Shown here: piece by piece, positions 46,715-55,017 of the stretch | Numbering within the stretch: position 1 is the first letter of the stretch | Layout: every line of letters starts with the position of its first letter | Assembly (NCBI RefSeq): GCF_963675395.1 | Contig: NZ_OY776223.1 | Coordinates: 2,790,001 to 2,854,000, forward strand | Source of the DNA: an uncultured Vibrio sp. | Lineage (GTDB): Bacteria > Pseudomonadota > Gammaproteobacteria > Enterobacterales > Vibrionaceae | Length of the DNA stretch: 64,000 nt | Direction of reading: 5' to 3' | The notes under the pieces: generated by a model | What the model saw: only the letters and a program-made list of their open reading frames with translations | Told to the model about the DNA's origin: nothing | Database searches by the model: none | Made by a program: the position numbers and the translations under genes

Positions 46715-47812
46715 ATGTTTAAGGCTCACAGTCAAACGGCAATGGTCTCGGCGCAGGAAGCGGTTCATCATAAACTCATTATGTTAGTGGATGATGACGC
46801 CATTTTTCGTAACGTAACCAATGCCTATTTAGAAAGTCAGGGTTTTGAGGTAGTAGAAGCTGAAAATGGCTTAGACGCACTTCAACAACTTAGGGAACGC
46901 CAACCCGATCTTGTCTTATGTGATTTATCTATGCCGTTGTTAGATGGTATAGAGTTCGTCGAAGAAGTCAGCCTGGAATATCCATCGTTGCCGCTCATTG
47001 TGGTTTCTGGCACTGATGAAATGTCAGATGTCGCAAAAGCGTTGCGTTTTGGTATTAAAGACTTTCTTCCCAAACCGATAGGTAACTACAAGCACTTATC
47101 CCAAGCGATCGATAATACGCTTGAGGATTGTGATAGCCATTTTTCTGAACAACGTGATTTTTCAAGTCAGTGGTTCAGGGTCGATGATGGTGGAGAAATA
47201 CCAGATGAACAAGAGCTTCACTGGCATTTAGAGTACTTGCAACAAAACCCGAACGCAGCAAGAGATTTGCTTCATGCGTTATTACCGGATAAAGATGCGT
47301 CTCAGGGAGACTGGCGCTGCTCATACCGTTTACTTCAGTCGACAGACGTCATGCCGTTAGTGTTTGATTATCGATGGTTGATGAATGGACAGTTTGCGTT
47401 CTACTTGGTTGATTCAGCTTCTCAGGATCAGTGTGGAGTAGGGACAACTTTACTTATAAGGGCGCTATTCGATGATTATCTGCGTAACTTGAAGAATTTT
47501 AGTGCAGATCTTAAAGACATGGTTGATATCATTGAAAAGGGTATTGAATGCTCGGAATGTGCAGGGGCTATTAATGCTGTGTTTGGTGTGGCAGATCTGG
47601 CTTCATCCATGGTTTCGATCTTGCCTGCAGGGTTGGACAGTCAATGGTCTAACGGTGTGTCTAACCAGCACATTGCAGCAGGAAATAGTCTGGGAGATGG
47701 CAGTATGAAAAACTTTATCACTCGAGACTTATCGCTGAGCACAAGCGGACAGTTGTCAATCGGGTGTCTCGGCTCTTCAAGCTTTAGCCTAAATATCACT
47801 CGTCATGACTAG
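46715..47812 (+). CDS. RssB-like response regulator (receiver plus PP2C-like domain)
   Basis: A 365-residue protein with a REC domain (about 20-140): acidic pocket 'MLVDDDAIF', phospho-acceptor Asp70 in 'LVLCDLSMPLLDG', the Ser/Thr position in 'IVVSGTDE' and the Lys in 'FLPKPIG'. The C-terminal region (about 170-365) resembles the degenerate PP2C phosphatase-like domain of RssB, without evident metal ligands. RssB delivers RpoS to ClpXP in E. coli; whether this homologue does so is not shown. ATG 46715 has GAGGTG upstream; a GTG at 46700 extends the frame. It is transcribed alone with its own terminator. Confidence 0.82.
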   Translation: MFKAHSQTAMVSAQEAVHHKLIMLVDDDAIFRNVTNAYLESQGFEVVEAENGLDALQQLRERQPDLVLCDLSMPLLDGIEFVEEVSLEYPSLPLIVVSGTDEMSDVAKALRFGIKDFLPKPIGNYKHLSQAIDNTLEDCDSHFSEQRDFSSQWFRVDDGGEIPDEQELHWHLEYLQQNPNAARDLLHALLPDKDASQGDWRCSYRLLQSTDVMPLVFDYRWLMNGQFAFYLVDSASQDQCGVGTTLLIRALFDDYLRNLKNFSADLKDMVDIIEKGIECSECAGAINAVFGVADLASSMVSILPAGLDSQWSNGVSNQHIAAGNSLGDGSMKNFITRDLSLSTSGQLSIGCLGSSSFSLNITRHD

Positions 47813-47837
47813 AGTGTAAAAGTCTAACCTGACTAAC

Positions 47838-47865
47838 AAAAAGCAGCTGAGAAAGCTGCTTTTTT
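47838..47865 (+). terminator. Terminator after the RssB-like gene
   Basis: An AAAGCAGC / GCTGCTTT stem with a short loop and six T. Confidence 0.9.
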
Positions 47866-48042
47866 ATGCGGATTGAGAGCAAATAAATCAAGCGCAGTGA
47901 CGAATAACCTTACTTTTTGTTTGTGTTTATCATTGGCTGTATAAGGTATAGTCAGCATCTAAACAATAATGACCCATTTGTGTAACGTGCGGTTAACGTT
48001 GCGGCGTGGGATAAGTAAAGTCAAATAGTGAGAAGAAACATC

Positions 48043-48171
48043 ATGGCAGACAAAGAGTTTAAAGAGCCTTATAATATTTTGTACTTTTTAGGTTTCGTTG
48101 CAGCACTTATGATCCCAACATTACCTGCAACGCTAACTTGGCTGCGCGTGCTTAACGGTTACGCGGGCTAA
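48043..48171 (+). CDS. 42-residue single-pass membrane protein
   Basis: ATG 48043 opens a 43-codon frame ending at TAA 48169-48171. The product has a charged N-terminus (MADKEFKEPYNI) and one hydrophobic stretch of about 22 residues (LYFLGFVAALMIPTLPATL), then a short tail ending RVLNGYAG. A purine-rich AGAAGAAA lies before the ATG. It lies 35 bases before ybaN and may be in one operon with it. Too short for most gene finders; coding is supported by frame, ribosome site and membrane profile. Function unknown. Confidence 0.65.
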   Translation: MADKEFKEPYNILYFLGFVAALMIPTLPATLTWLRVLNGYAG

Positions 48172-48206
48172 TGAATTAGCTATCGTATTCTGGAGTTCAC
48201 CATCGT

Positions 48207-48593
48207 ATGAAACGTTACTTTTTCAATACCGTTGGTGGACTCTGCATTTTGCTCGGCATAGCCGGGATTGCCCTTCCTCTATTACCAACTACACCCTTTA
48301 TCTTGCTCGCCAGTGCGTGTTTTGTGCGAGGCAGTCCAACATTTAATCATTGGTTACACAATCACCACACCTTTGGCCCTATTTTGTATAACTGGAATCA
48401 AAATAAAGCCGTCGAGCCCAAAGTAAAACAACGTGGCGCGATTTTTATTGTGATCAGTTTTACGATTTCGATTTTCGTTGCCCCTGTTGTTTGGGTGAAA
48501 ATTGTACTTTTAGTAATGGCAATCGTTTTGCTTAGCTGGTTTATGCGTCTACCTGTGATTGAGCTGGTTGCTGACCGAGAAGAAAATCACTAA
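48207..48593 (+). CDS. ybaN: YbaN family (DUF454) inner-membrane protein
   Basis: A 128-residue membrane protein of the DUF454 family. The N-terminal signature 'GGLCILLGIAGIALPLLPTTPFILLASACFVRGSP' forms the first two membrane segments, followed by 'FGPILYNWNQNKAVEPKVKQRG' and two more segments. It stands before apt-dnaX-ybaB-recR exactly as in E. coli. The function is unknown. Confidence 0.92.
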   Translation: MKRYFFNTVGGLCILLGIAGIALPLLPTTPFILLASACFVRGSPTFNHWLHNHHTFGPILYNWNQNKAVEPKVKQRGAIFIVISFTISIFVAPVVWVKIVLLVMAIVLLSWFMRLPVIELVADREENH

Positions 48594-48755
48594 GATTGTA
48601 GGGAATAGTGTGCCCGCTCTTCGAGTGGGCGTTTGTATTTTTAGCGTCTGTGAGTTTACGAATATAAGCACATAGCGATGAAAACCTATTGTTCGTTGCC
48701 CTCGTGATACTGAGATAGCGAGAGGGTGATGAGCCAATCTAAGTAAATCGGTATT

Positions 48756-49301
48756 ATGACTACAGAAACAATTTCACTGATCAAATCTAGCATCAAAAGC
48801 ATCCAAGATTACCCAAAACCTGGCATTCTTTTCCGCGACGTAACCAGCCTTTTAGAAGACGCGAAAGCGTATCAGGCAACTATTGGTTTATTGGTTGAAC
48901 GTTACAAAGCGATGGGATTTACAAAGGTTGTAGGGACAGAAGCGCGAGGCTTCCTGTTTGGTGCACCATTAGCGCTTGAGCTAGGTGTTGGTTTTGTTCC
49001 CGTGCGCAAGCCAGGTAAACTGCCACGCCCAACGATTGCTCAGTCCTATGAGTTAGAGTACGGTATGGATACATTAGAAATCCATACTGATGCGATCGTA
49101 GAAGGTGACAAAGTACTTGTTGTCGACGATTTGCTAGCAACTGGCGGTACGATCGAAGCAACAACGAAACTGATTCGCCAATTAGGTGGGGAGGTTGAGC
49201 ATGCTGCATTCGTTATCAATCTACCTGAAATCGGTGGTGACAAGCGTTTAGAAGCTTTAGGTCTAAATGTATACAGCATCTGCGATTTTGAAGGACATTA
49301 A
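48756..49301 (+). CDS. apt: Apt, adenine phosphoribosyltransferase
   Basis: Apt salvages adenine to AMP with PRPP. The 181-residue protein has '[18 protein letters not shown]' at the N-terminus, '[18 protein letters not shown]' and the PRPP-binding motif '[18 protein letters not shown]'. Size and gene order (before dnaX, 8-base gap) match E. coli. Confidence 0.97.
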   Translation: MTTETISLIKSSIKSIQDYPKPGILFRDVTSLLEDAKAYQATIGLLVERYKAMGFTKVVGTEARGFLFGAPLALELGVGFVPVRKPGKLPRPTIAQSYELEYGMDTLEIHTDAIVEGDKVLVVDDLLATGGTIEATTKLIRQLGGEVEHAAFVINLPEIGGDKRLEALGLNVYSICDFEGH

Positions 49302-49309
49302 TACATTCA

Positions 49310-51469
49310 ATGAGTTACTTAGCTTTAGCGCGAAAATGGCGTCCTAATAAGTTTGACCAAGTCGTGGGACAAAAACATGTTCTTACGGCATTGGAGAACG
49401 CATTAGCGCAAAATCGCCTCCATCATGCGTATTTGTTTAGTGGTACTCGTGGTGTTGGTAAGACGAGTATCGGCCGTTTGTTCGCCAAAGGGCTGAACTG
49501 TGAAACCGGAATTACCGCCACACCTTGTGGTCAGTGCGATACTTGCCGCGAAATTGATGAGGGCCGATTTGTTGACCTGCTCGAAATTGATGCGGCTTCA
49601 CGTACTAAAGTTGAAGACACTCGAGAACTGTTAGACAACGTTCAATATAAACCTGCTCGCGGACGCTTTAAGGTGTATCTCATCGATGAGGTACATATGT
49701 TGTCACGTCACTCTTTCAATGCGCTGTTGAAAACACTGGAAGAGCCGCCGGAATACGTTAAGTTCTTGCTGGCGACAACCGATCCGCAAAAGCTACCCGT
49801 GACAATTTTGTCTCGTTGTCTACAGTTCCATCTAAAGCCAATCAGTGTCGATGAGATTCATCAGCAGCTAGATTACATCCTTGAGCAAGAGCAGATAACA
49901 GCAGAGCCTAAAGCTTTGGGTATGATCTCTCATGCGGCTGATGGCAGTATGCGTGATGCCTTGAGTCTGACTGATCAAGCGATTGCTTTAGGTAATGGTG
50001 CAGTACAATCTGGCATCGTTAGCCACATGTTAGGTACGATCGATACTGATCAGGCGATTCACTTACTTGAGTCGATCAGTAGCAAACAGCCTCAGAAAGC
50101 GATAGAAAAAATCCAACAACTGGCGTCAAATGGCGTAGAGTGGGACGGCTTATTGCAACAGTTGGCTGCTCAATTACACCGAATTGCCATGTATCAAGCT
50201 TTGCCATCTACGTTAGATCAAGCTCAGCCTGATGCAGAAAAAATCGAATTGTTAAGTAAAGCGCTCAGTCCGCAAGATGTGCAGCTTTATTATCAGGTTG
50301 CGATAAAAGGTCGTGAAGACCTCTCATTGTCACCAAATGGCCGCGTTGGCATGGAAATGATCGTACTGCGCATGATGGCATTCCGTCCGTCAGCAAGTAA
50401 CAGTGCAAATGTCATTTCTACGGTAACGCAACCACAGTCTACATCTACACCGAACGTGAGTCCGCAAAAAGCACAGACAGCCGCAACTCCGCAGGCTTCG
50501 GTTCAACCACCGCAGTCACGACCGTCGCCTGTATCATCACAGCAACCGGCGACTCAGCCAGTCAGCCAGCCTGCGGTCAACCACCCGTCTCCGATGCAAG
50601 AAGCGCCTCAGTACCAGCCTGAGTATCAACCGGCCGAGCACGAGACACCACCAGCGCAATATGACATGGCGCCACCAATGAGTGAGAACCCTGAGCCTCA
50701 GCATCAGGAACCACCTCAACAAGCCTCAGATCGTGCTCCTACGACGCCTGCCAGTGGCGGATTAAGTGGTTTGCGCCATCAACTCCGTTCTCAGCGTAAG
50801 GGCTTGCAACAAAACTCTCCGCAACAGAGTGGTGGTCCAAAAAAGCCTAAAGCGGCATCTGCCAAACCAGAGTCGGTTCTTGACCGTGTAGCACAAAGAC
50901 ACGGCAATTCCGCGCAGGTGTCGCCACGTTCTACGCTCCAAGCGGAAGAGCAAGTCATTGAAGAAGCGTATCGCTGGCGTCCAAGTCAACCTACTGAGAC
51001 AAAAGTTAATACCAAACTGACACCTACGCAGCTCAAGCAAGCCCTCGAGCATGAGAAAACACCTGAAATGGCGCAAAAGCTGGTTGATGAGTCTCTAGAG
51101 CACAATGAGTGGGCAAAGCTGATCAGTCTGATGAATATGCCTAAGCTAGTGGAGCAACTTGCGCTAAACTCACATTATAGCAAAGAAGGTTCGACGGTTT
51201 CTTTGCAACTGAGAGGTAGCCAGGCACACTTAAATACCGATAGAGCACAAGGTGAATTACTCAACGCTCTCAATACGCTTTTGGGTGAAGATTGCCATTT
51301 AAGCGTGGAAATTAGTGACGCTGGTGAGACACCTTTAGAATTGCGAGATCGACTCTATCAAGAAAAATTACAACAAGCGCTGAATAGTCTGGAAAACGAT
51401 CCAAACGTTCATTTTATCGAACGTCGATTTGCCGCAGAGCTTGTGAAAGATAGCGTGCGCCCTATCTAA
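49310..51469 (+). CDS. dnaX: DnaX, DNA polymerase III tau subunit (and probably gamma)
   Basis: DnaX is the AAA+ clamp-loader subunit that links polymerase cores and the helicase. The 719-residue frame has Walker A 'FSGTRGVGKTSIGRLFAKGL', a zinc site 'CGQCDTCREI', Walker B 'VYLIDEVHML' and the sensor 1 region 'FLLATTDPQKLPV'. A long Pro/Gln-rich linker (about 370-510) precedes the C-terminal tau domains that bind DnaB and Pol III alpha. A slippery heptamer at codons 510-512 could yield the shorter gamma form (separate entry). It lies between apt and ybaB. Confidence 0.97.
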   Translation: MSYLALARKWRPNKFDQVVGQKHVLTALENALAQNRLHHAYLFSGTRGVGKTSIGRLFAKGLNCETGITATPCGQCDTCREIDEGRFVDLLEIDAASRTKVEDTRELLDNVQYKPARGRFKVYLIDEVHMLSRHSFNALLKTLEEPPEYVKFLLATTDPQKLPVTILSRCLQFHLKPISVDEIHQQLDYILEQEQITAEPKALGMISHAADGSMRDALSLTDQAIALGNGAVQSGIVSHMLGTIDTDQAIHLLESISSKQPQKAIEKIQQLASNGVEWDGLLQQLAAQLHRIAMYQALPSTLDQAQPDAEKIELLSKALSPQDVQLYYQVAIKGREDLSLSPNGRVGMEMIVLRMMAFRPSASNSANVISTVTQPQSTSTPNVSPQKAQTAATPQASVQPPQSRPSPVSSQQPATQPVSQPAVNHPSPMQEAPQYQPEYQPAEHETPPAQYDMAPPMSENPEPQHQEPPQQASDRAPTTPASGGLSGLRHQLRSQRKGLQQNSPQQSGGPKKPKAASAKPESVLDRVAQRHGNSAQVSPRSTLQAEEQVIEEAYRWRPSQPTETKVNTKLTPTQLKQALEHEKTPEMAQKLVDESLEHNEWAKLISLMNMPKLVEQLALNSHYSKEGSTVSLQLRGSQAHLNTDRAQGELLNALNTLLGEDCHLSVEISDAGETPLELRDRLYQEKLQQALNSLENDPNVHFIERRFAAELVKDSVRPI
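50839..50850 (+). promoter_or_regulatory. Programmed -1 ribosomal frameshift site in dnaX
   Basis: The in-frame heptamer A-AAA-AAG (50839-50845; zero frame CCA AAA AAG) is identical to the E. coli dnaX slip site. After a -1 slip the ribosome reads GCC (Ala) and then TAA at 50848-50850, so the product would end after about 513 residues, just like E. coli gamma, which stops one codon after the slip. A GGTGG-like stimulator lies just upstream. Confidence 0.85.
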
Positions 51470-51480
51470 TAATTGAATGG

Positions 51481-51513
51481 AATGGGGTTGAAAATGTTAA
51501 GTCATAACCCCAT
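51481..51513 (+). terminator. Hairpin after dnaX
   Basis: AATGGGGTT / AACCCCATT, 9 bp, with a 15-base loop starts 12 bases after the dnaX stop. It has no T-tract, so termination would be weak and readthrough to ybaB-recR possible. Confidence 0.5.
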
Positions 51514-51549
51514 TAATTGATGCAACACCTCATAGCAATCACAGTAAAT

Positions 51550-51665
51550 AAGTGAGCAGAAATAGCGCAGGAAAAATGCTCGAGGACAAGGCGCAATTTT
51601 TCGATAAGTAGTTATTCTACAATCAAAAGTTGCAACGATGTTATCGAGTATTTTAACAAGCTAGA
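51550..51665. repeat. Candidate vibrio dispersed repeat upstream of ybaB
   Basis: The segment from GTGAGCAGAAATAGCG to TTTTAACAAGCTAGAATG looks like a family of intergenic elements I know from vibrio and related genomes. It has nested symmetry: TCGATAA (51601-51607) pairs with TTATCGA (51641-51647), and inside is a GTAG-TTATT-CTAC hairpin (51608-51620). It directly precedes ybaB and could form RNA structure in the dnaX-ybaB transcript. Copy number cannot be judged here. Confidence 0.5.
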
Positions 51666-51713
51666 ATGACCAGTTATTTACTACGATTGGTATCACAAAC
51701 CAGAGAGATAAAC

Positions 51714-52043
51714 ATGTTTGGTAAAGGCGGTATGGGCAACCTAATGAAGCAAGCCCAGCAAATGCAAGATCGTATGCAAAAGCTTCAAGAAGAAATCGCG
51801 AATATGGAAGTAACTGGCGAGTCTGGTGCTGGTCTAGTTAAAGTTACAATCACTGGTAGTCACAGCGTGCGTCGTGTTGACATCGATGAAAGTTTGATGG
51901 AAGACGACAAAGAAATGCTGGAAGATTTGATTGCGGCTGCATTCAACGATGCGGCTCGTCGCGTTGAAGAAACTCAAAAAGAGAAAATGGCTTCTGTAAC
52001 TGGCGGTATGCAACTACCACCAGGTATGAAAATGCCATTCTAA
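51714..52043 (+). CDS. ybaB: YbaB/EbfC nucleoid-associated protein
   Basis: YbaB is a small dimeric DNA-binding protein. The 109-residue product from ATG 51714 ([18 protein letters not shown]) has the characteristic N-terminal amphipathic helix and core '[37 protein letters not shown]', with a Met/Pro-rich end. The frame opens 16 codons upstream, without a ribosome site. The dnaX-ybaB-recR order is conserved in most bacteria. Confidence 0.96.
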   Translation: MFGKGGMGNLMKQAQQMQDRMQKLQEEIANMEVTGESGAGLVKVTITGSHSVRRVDIDESLMEDDKEMLEDLIAAAFNDAARRVEETQKEKMASVTGGMQLPPGMKMPF

Positions 52044-52073
52044 TCTGCTGACACTTAATTAAGCGGATTTTCA

Positions 52074-52673
52074 ATGCGTACCAGTCATATGCTGGAACAG
52101 TTGATGGAGGCCTTACGTTGTCTACCTGGGGTTGGTCCCAAGTCGGCACAGCGTATGGCCTTTCATTTGTTACAGCGAGATAGAAAAGGCGGTTTACAGC
52201 TCGCCGATGCTCTTAGTCAGGCAATGACGGAAATTGGCCATTGTTCTGAATGTCGAACTTTTACTGAAGAAGAAGTTTGCCACATTTGTACTAATCCCAA
52301 GCGCCAGGAAAATGGCCAGATTTGCGTAGTAGAAAGCCCTGCAGACATTGCAGCGGTAGAGGCGACGGGCCAGTACTCTGGGCGATACTTTGTTTTGATG
52401 GGGCATTTATCTCCGCTTGATGGTATCGGGCCCAGTGACATTGGTTTAGATGTGCTCGATTATCGTCTTCGTCGAGGTGATATTACGGAAGTGATTCTTG
52501 CTACCAACCCAACGGTAGAAGGGGAAGCAACGGCACATTACATCGCAGAACTATGTAGAGAGCACCAAGTTGCCGCAAGCCGAATCGCACATGGTGTTCC
52601 TGTGGGCGGTGAACTTGAACTTGTCGATGGCACAACGTTGTCACACTCACTCTTAGGTCGACACAAGTTATAA
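52074..52673 (+). CDS. recR: RecR, recombination mediator
   Basis: RecR acts with RecO and RecF to load RecA on gapped DNA. The 199-residue protein has the helix-hairpin-helix '[20 protein letters not shown]', the Cys4 zinc finger '[16 protein letters not shown]', and the Toprim domain beginning '[21 protein letters not shown]' with '[19 protein letters not shown]'. A terminator follows. Confidence 0.97.
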   Translation: MRTSHMLEQLMEALRCLPGVGPKSAQRMAFHLLQRDRKGGLQLADALSQAMTEIGHCSECRTFTEEEVCHICTNPKRQENGQICVVESPADIAAVEATGQYSGRYFVLMGHLSPLDGIGPSDIGLDVLDYRLRRGDITEVILATNPTVEGEATAHYIAELCREHQVAASRIAHGVPVGGELELVDGTTLSHSLLGRHKL

Positions 52674-52676
52674 TGG

Positions 52677-52703
52677 AAAGCCGCTGGATTCAGCGGCTTT
52701 TTT
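52677..52703 (+). terminator. Terminator after recR
   Basis: A perfect 10-bp stem (AAAGCCGCTG / CAGCGGCTTT) with a GATT loop and T run. Confidence 0.92.
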
Positions 52704-52754
52704 CTTTCTATTTATCGAATGATCTTATTGTCTATTTGATGAACCTTGCGAGGG

Positions 52755-53453
52755 TTAGTCGTTCGAATCTGAAGCAAGTAGATTCTTGTAGATAATCGCA
52801 CCTAAAACGCCACCAATGACCGGGGCGATCCAGAACAGCCAAAGCTGAGATATGGCCCAGTCTCCAACATAAATAGCCACGCCAGTACTGCGTGCAGGGT
52901 TGACAGAAGTGTTGGTGACGGGGATGCTGATCAAATGAATAAGTGTTAAGCACAGACCGATTGCAATAGGCCCAAACCCCTGAGGTGCTCGTTTGTCCGT
53001 TGCACCCATAATGACAATCAAGAACATCATAGTCATGACAATCTCTGTCACTAAAGCAGCGAACATAGAGTATTGGCCTGGTGAGTGTTCACCATAACCG
53101 TTCGATGCAAATCCTGAGGCGACAATATCAAAGCCCATCTGACCCGATGCAATCACATAAAGTGTGCCACCTGCAATTAAACCGCCGATAACCTGAGCTA
53201 TGATGTAAGGCAAAACGTCCTTTGTGTTAAAACGACCACCTGCCCAAAGGCCAATTGTCACGGCCGGGTTTAGGTGGCAGCCAGAAATATGGCCAATCGC
53301 AAAAGCCATGGTAAGAACGGTTAAACCAAATGCCAGCGACACACCTAACAGCCCGATACCTACTTCAGGAAACCCAGCCGCTAATACTGCACTGCCACAA
53401 CCACCTAGTACCAACCAGAACGTACCAAAAGCTTCAGCCCAATACTTATTCAT
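52755..53453 (-). CDS. aqpZ: AqpZ-type aquaporin
   Basis: A 232-residue channel of the MIP family with six membrane segments and both NPA boxes: '[18 protein letters not shown]' and '[15 protein letters not shown]'. The Arg after the second NPA and the His in helix 5 ('[11 protein letters not shown]') with Phe in helix 2 fit a water-selective AqpZ rather than a glycerol facilitator. It is transcribed alone. Confidence 0.94.
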   Translation of the reverse strand: MNKYWAEAFGTFWLVLGGCGSAVLAAGFPEVGIGLLGVSLAFGLTVLTMAFAIGHISGCHLNPAVTIGLWAGGRFNTKDVLPYIIAQVIGGLIAGGTLYVIASGQMGFDIVASGFASNGYGEHSPGQYSMFAALVTEIVMTMMFLIVIMGATDKRAPQGFGPIAIGLCLTLIHLISIPVTNTSVNPARSTGVAIYVGDWAISQLWLFWIAPVIGGVLGAIIYKNLLASDSND

Positions 53454-53631
53454 ATATTTTCCTATTTTTTATTCTATAACTTGCTGAACATAGTTGAGAA
53501 TAGTCAATAAAGTGTGAGACAAAACACGAAAAGACAACAACAGTAATGATATGTGAGAAAGTGTCTCAGAGATGACACCGAAAGAGCACAGCTTATGCGG
53601 CAGGGCGGTTTAGCGACAGAGAGTATAAGCG

Positions 53632-53880
53632 TTACGTTAAATGCTCTAATTCAGTAATATTCGTCAGAGCTTCTTGATTGGTCTTTCCACAGACCACTGG
53701 GCATGGTTTGAAGTCATGGCACACTTTTGGGCGCTCTGGCTGACCAAATAGCTTACAAAGGTTGTTATCGTTCAGTTGTACACAACGAACACCTGCCGGC
53801 TTACCGTTTGGCATGCCCGGAATCGGTGAAGAGATACTTGGGGCGATACAGCACGCGCCACAACCTAATCGACAATCCAT
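53632..53880 (-). CDS. YkgJ-type cysteine-cluster protein
   Basis: An 82-residue protein of the YkgJ/CxxCxxCC family. It begins 'MDCRLGCGACC' and has further Cys residues at 'RCVQLNDNNLCKLFG', 'PKVCHDFKPCPVVCG', together a likely metal- or Fe-S-binding cluster. Function unknown. A second Cys-cluster protein (YcgN) lies close by on the other strand. Confidence 0.88.
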   Translation of the reverse strand: MDCRLGCGACCIAPSISSPIPGMPNGKPAGVRCVQLNDNNLCKLFGQPERPKVCHDFKPCPVVCGKTNQEALTNITELEHLT

Positions 53881-53951
53881 AATGTAAACCTCTTAAAAAT
53901 TGAGGTGGCAATTATGGTCATTTTGGCGTGGATTGGAAGAGGGACGCCAAT

Positions 53952-53989
53952 AAAAAGTACAAGTCGCCCCACGATACTTGTCCTTTTTT
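53952..53989. terminator. Bidirectional terminator near the YeaQ-like gene
   Basis: AAAAAGTACAAGT (53952-53964) pairs with ACTTGTCCTTTTT (53976-53988) with one mismatch. On the minus strand it ends the YeaQ-like transcript. Confidence 0.75.
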
Positions 53990-54004
53990 ACCTTGTTAAA
54001 ATGA

Positions 54005-54253
54005 TCACTTTAGAAAGCGGTTATAGACAAATAAGATGACGAATGCGCCAAGAGTGGCGGTAATTATGCTACCTACGTTGATACCTGTTGCGCCGCCTTG
54101 GCCTAGAAAACTTCCTAAAAATCCCCCAACAAATGCGCCAGCAATTCCTAAAAACATAGTGGCAATCCAGCCGCTGCCGTCATTGCCTGGCATTAACCAC
54201 TTTGCCAATGCTCCCGCAATCAAGCCTAAAATTATCCAAGAAATGATGCCCAT
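54005..54253 (-). CDS. GlsB/YeaQ/YmgE family small membrane protein
   Basis: An 82-residue transglycosylase-associated (PF04226) membrane protein with three hydrophobic segments. It starts 'MGIISWIILGLIAGALAKWLMPG' and has Gly-rich 'IAGAFVGGFLGSFLG'. ATG 54253 is the usual family start, with GGGGAT upstream. Members are often stress-induced; activity is unknown. Confidence 0.9.
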   Translation of the reverse strand: MGIISWIILGLIAGALAKWLMPGNDGSGWIATMFLGIAGAFVGGFLGSFLGQGGATGINVGSIITATLGAFVILFVYNRFLK

Positions 54254-54442
54254 AAACGATCCCCATTGTTCTATTAAGATTCTAATCAAACGACACTGGC
54301 TTTAAGGATAGAGCATGACAACAGAAAGTGGTCAATTGCTCTTAGCTGATGTGTTTAGTATCAAGAGAATCGCTGAATACTTGAACTTTTGTGATGAGAG
54401 GGGTATAAATCGCCCCCTAATTCCTTTAGTGAGACCGAAACT

Positions 54443-54883
54443 ATGAGCACTCCATTTTGGCAAAGTAAAAAGTTGGAACAGATGACCGAAGAGGAGTGGG
54501 AATCTCTGTGTGATGGTTGTGGTAAATGCTGCCTTCACAAGCTAATGGACGAAGACACGGACGAAATTTATTACACTAATGTGGCATGTAGCTGGTTAAA
54601 CAGCAAAACTTGCTCATGCAAAGATTATCCAAATCGCTTCACATCTGGAGAAGAGTGCACAAAGCTAACCCGTGAAGACATTGATGACTTTACTTGGTTA
54701 CCGCATACTTGTGCGTATCGCCTGTTAGCTGAAGGCCAATCGTTACCAGAATGGCATCCACTCATCACTGGCTCAAAGTCAGCGATGCACGCAGCAGGTG
54801 AAAGTGTACGTAATAAAGTGGTGTACGAAATCGATGTTGTAGATTGGGAACAGCATATTTTAAATCACCCCAACAGAGCCTAG
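54443..54883 (+). CDS. ycgN: YcgN/UPF0260 cysteine-cluster protein
   Basis: A 146-residue protein with the UPF0260 pattern: '[21 protein letters not shown]', '[29 protein letters not shown]' and '[13 protein letters not shown]'. The many Cys residues suggest metal binding. The start ATG 54443 gives the family's common beginning ([20 protein letters not shown]). Function unknown. Confidence 0.92.
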   Translation: MSTPFWQSKKLEQMTEEEWESLCDGCGKCCLHKLMDEDTDEIYYTNVACSWLNSKTCSCKDYPNRFTSGEECTKLTREDIDDFTWLPHTCAYRLLAEGQSLPEWHPLITGSKSAMHAAGESVRNKVVYEIDVVDWEQHILNHPNRA

Positions 54884-55017
54884 GTGATGTCTTACCTCAC
54901 TTTTACATCTAACACCTTCTTTTGACACGTACTTATCTTTGCATGATATAGAATAAACAAAGGTGATGTTCTCGCCTGCTTTCGTCTCTGATCGACTCCA
55001 GTTTTTACGAGGTAAAA

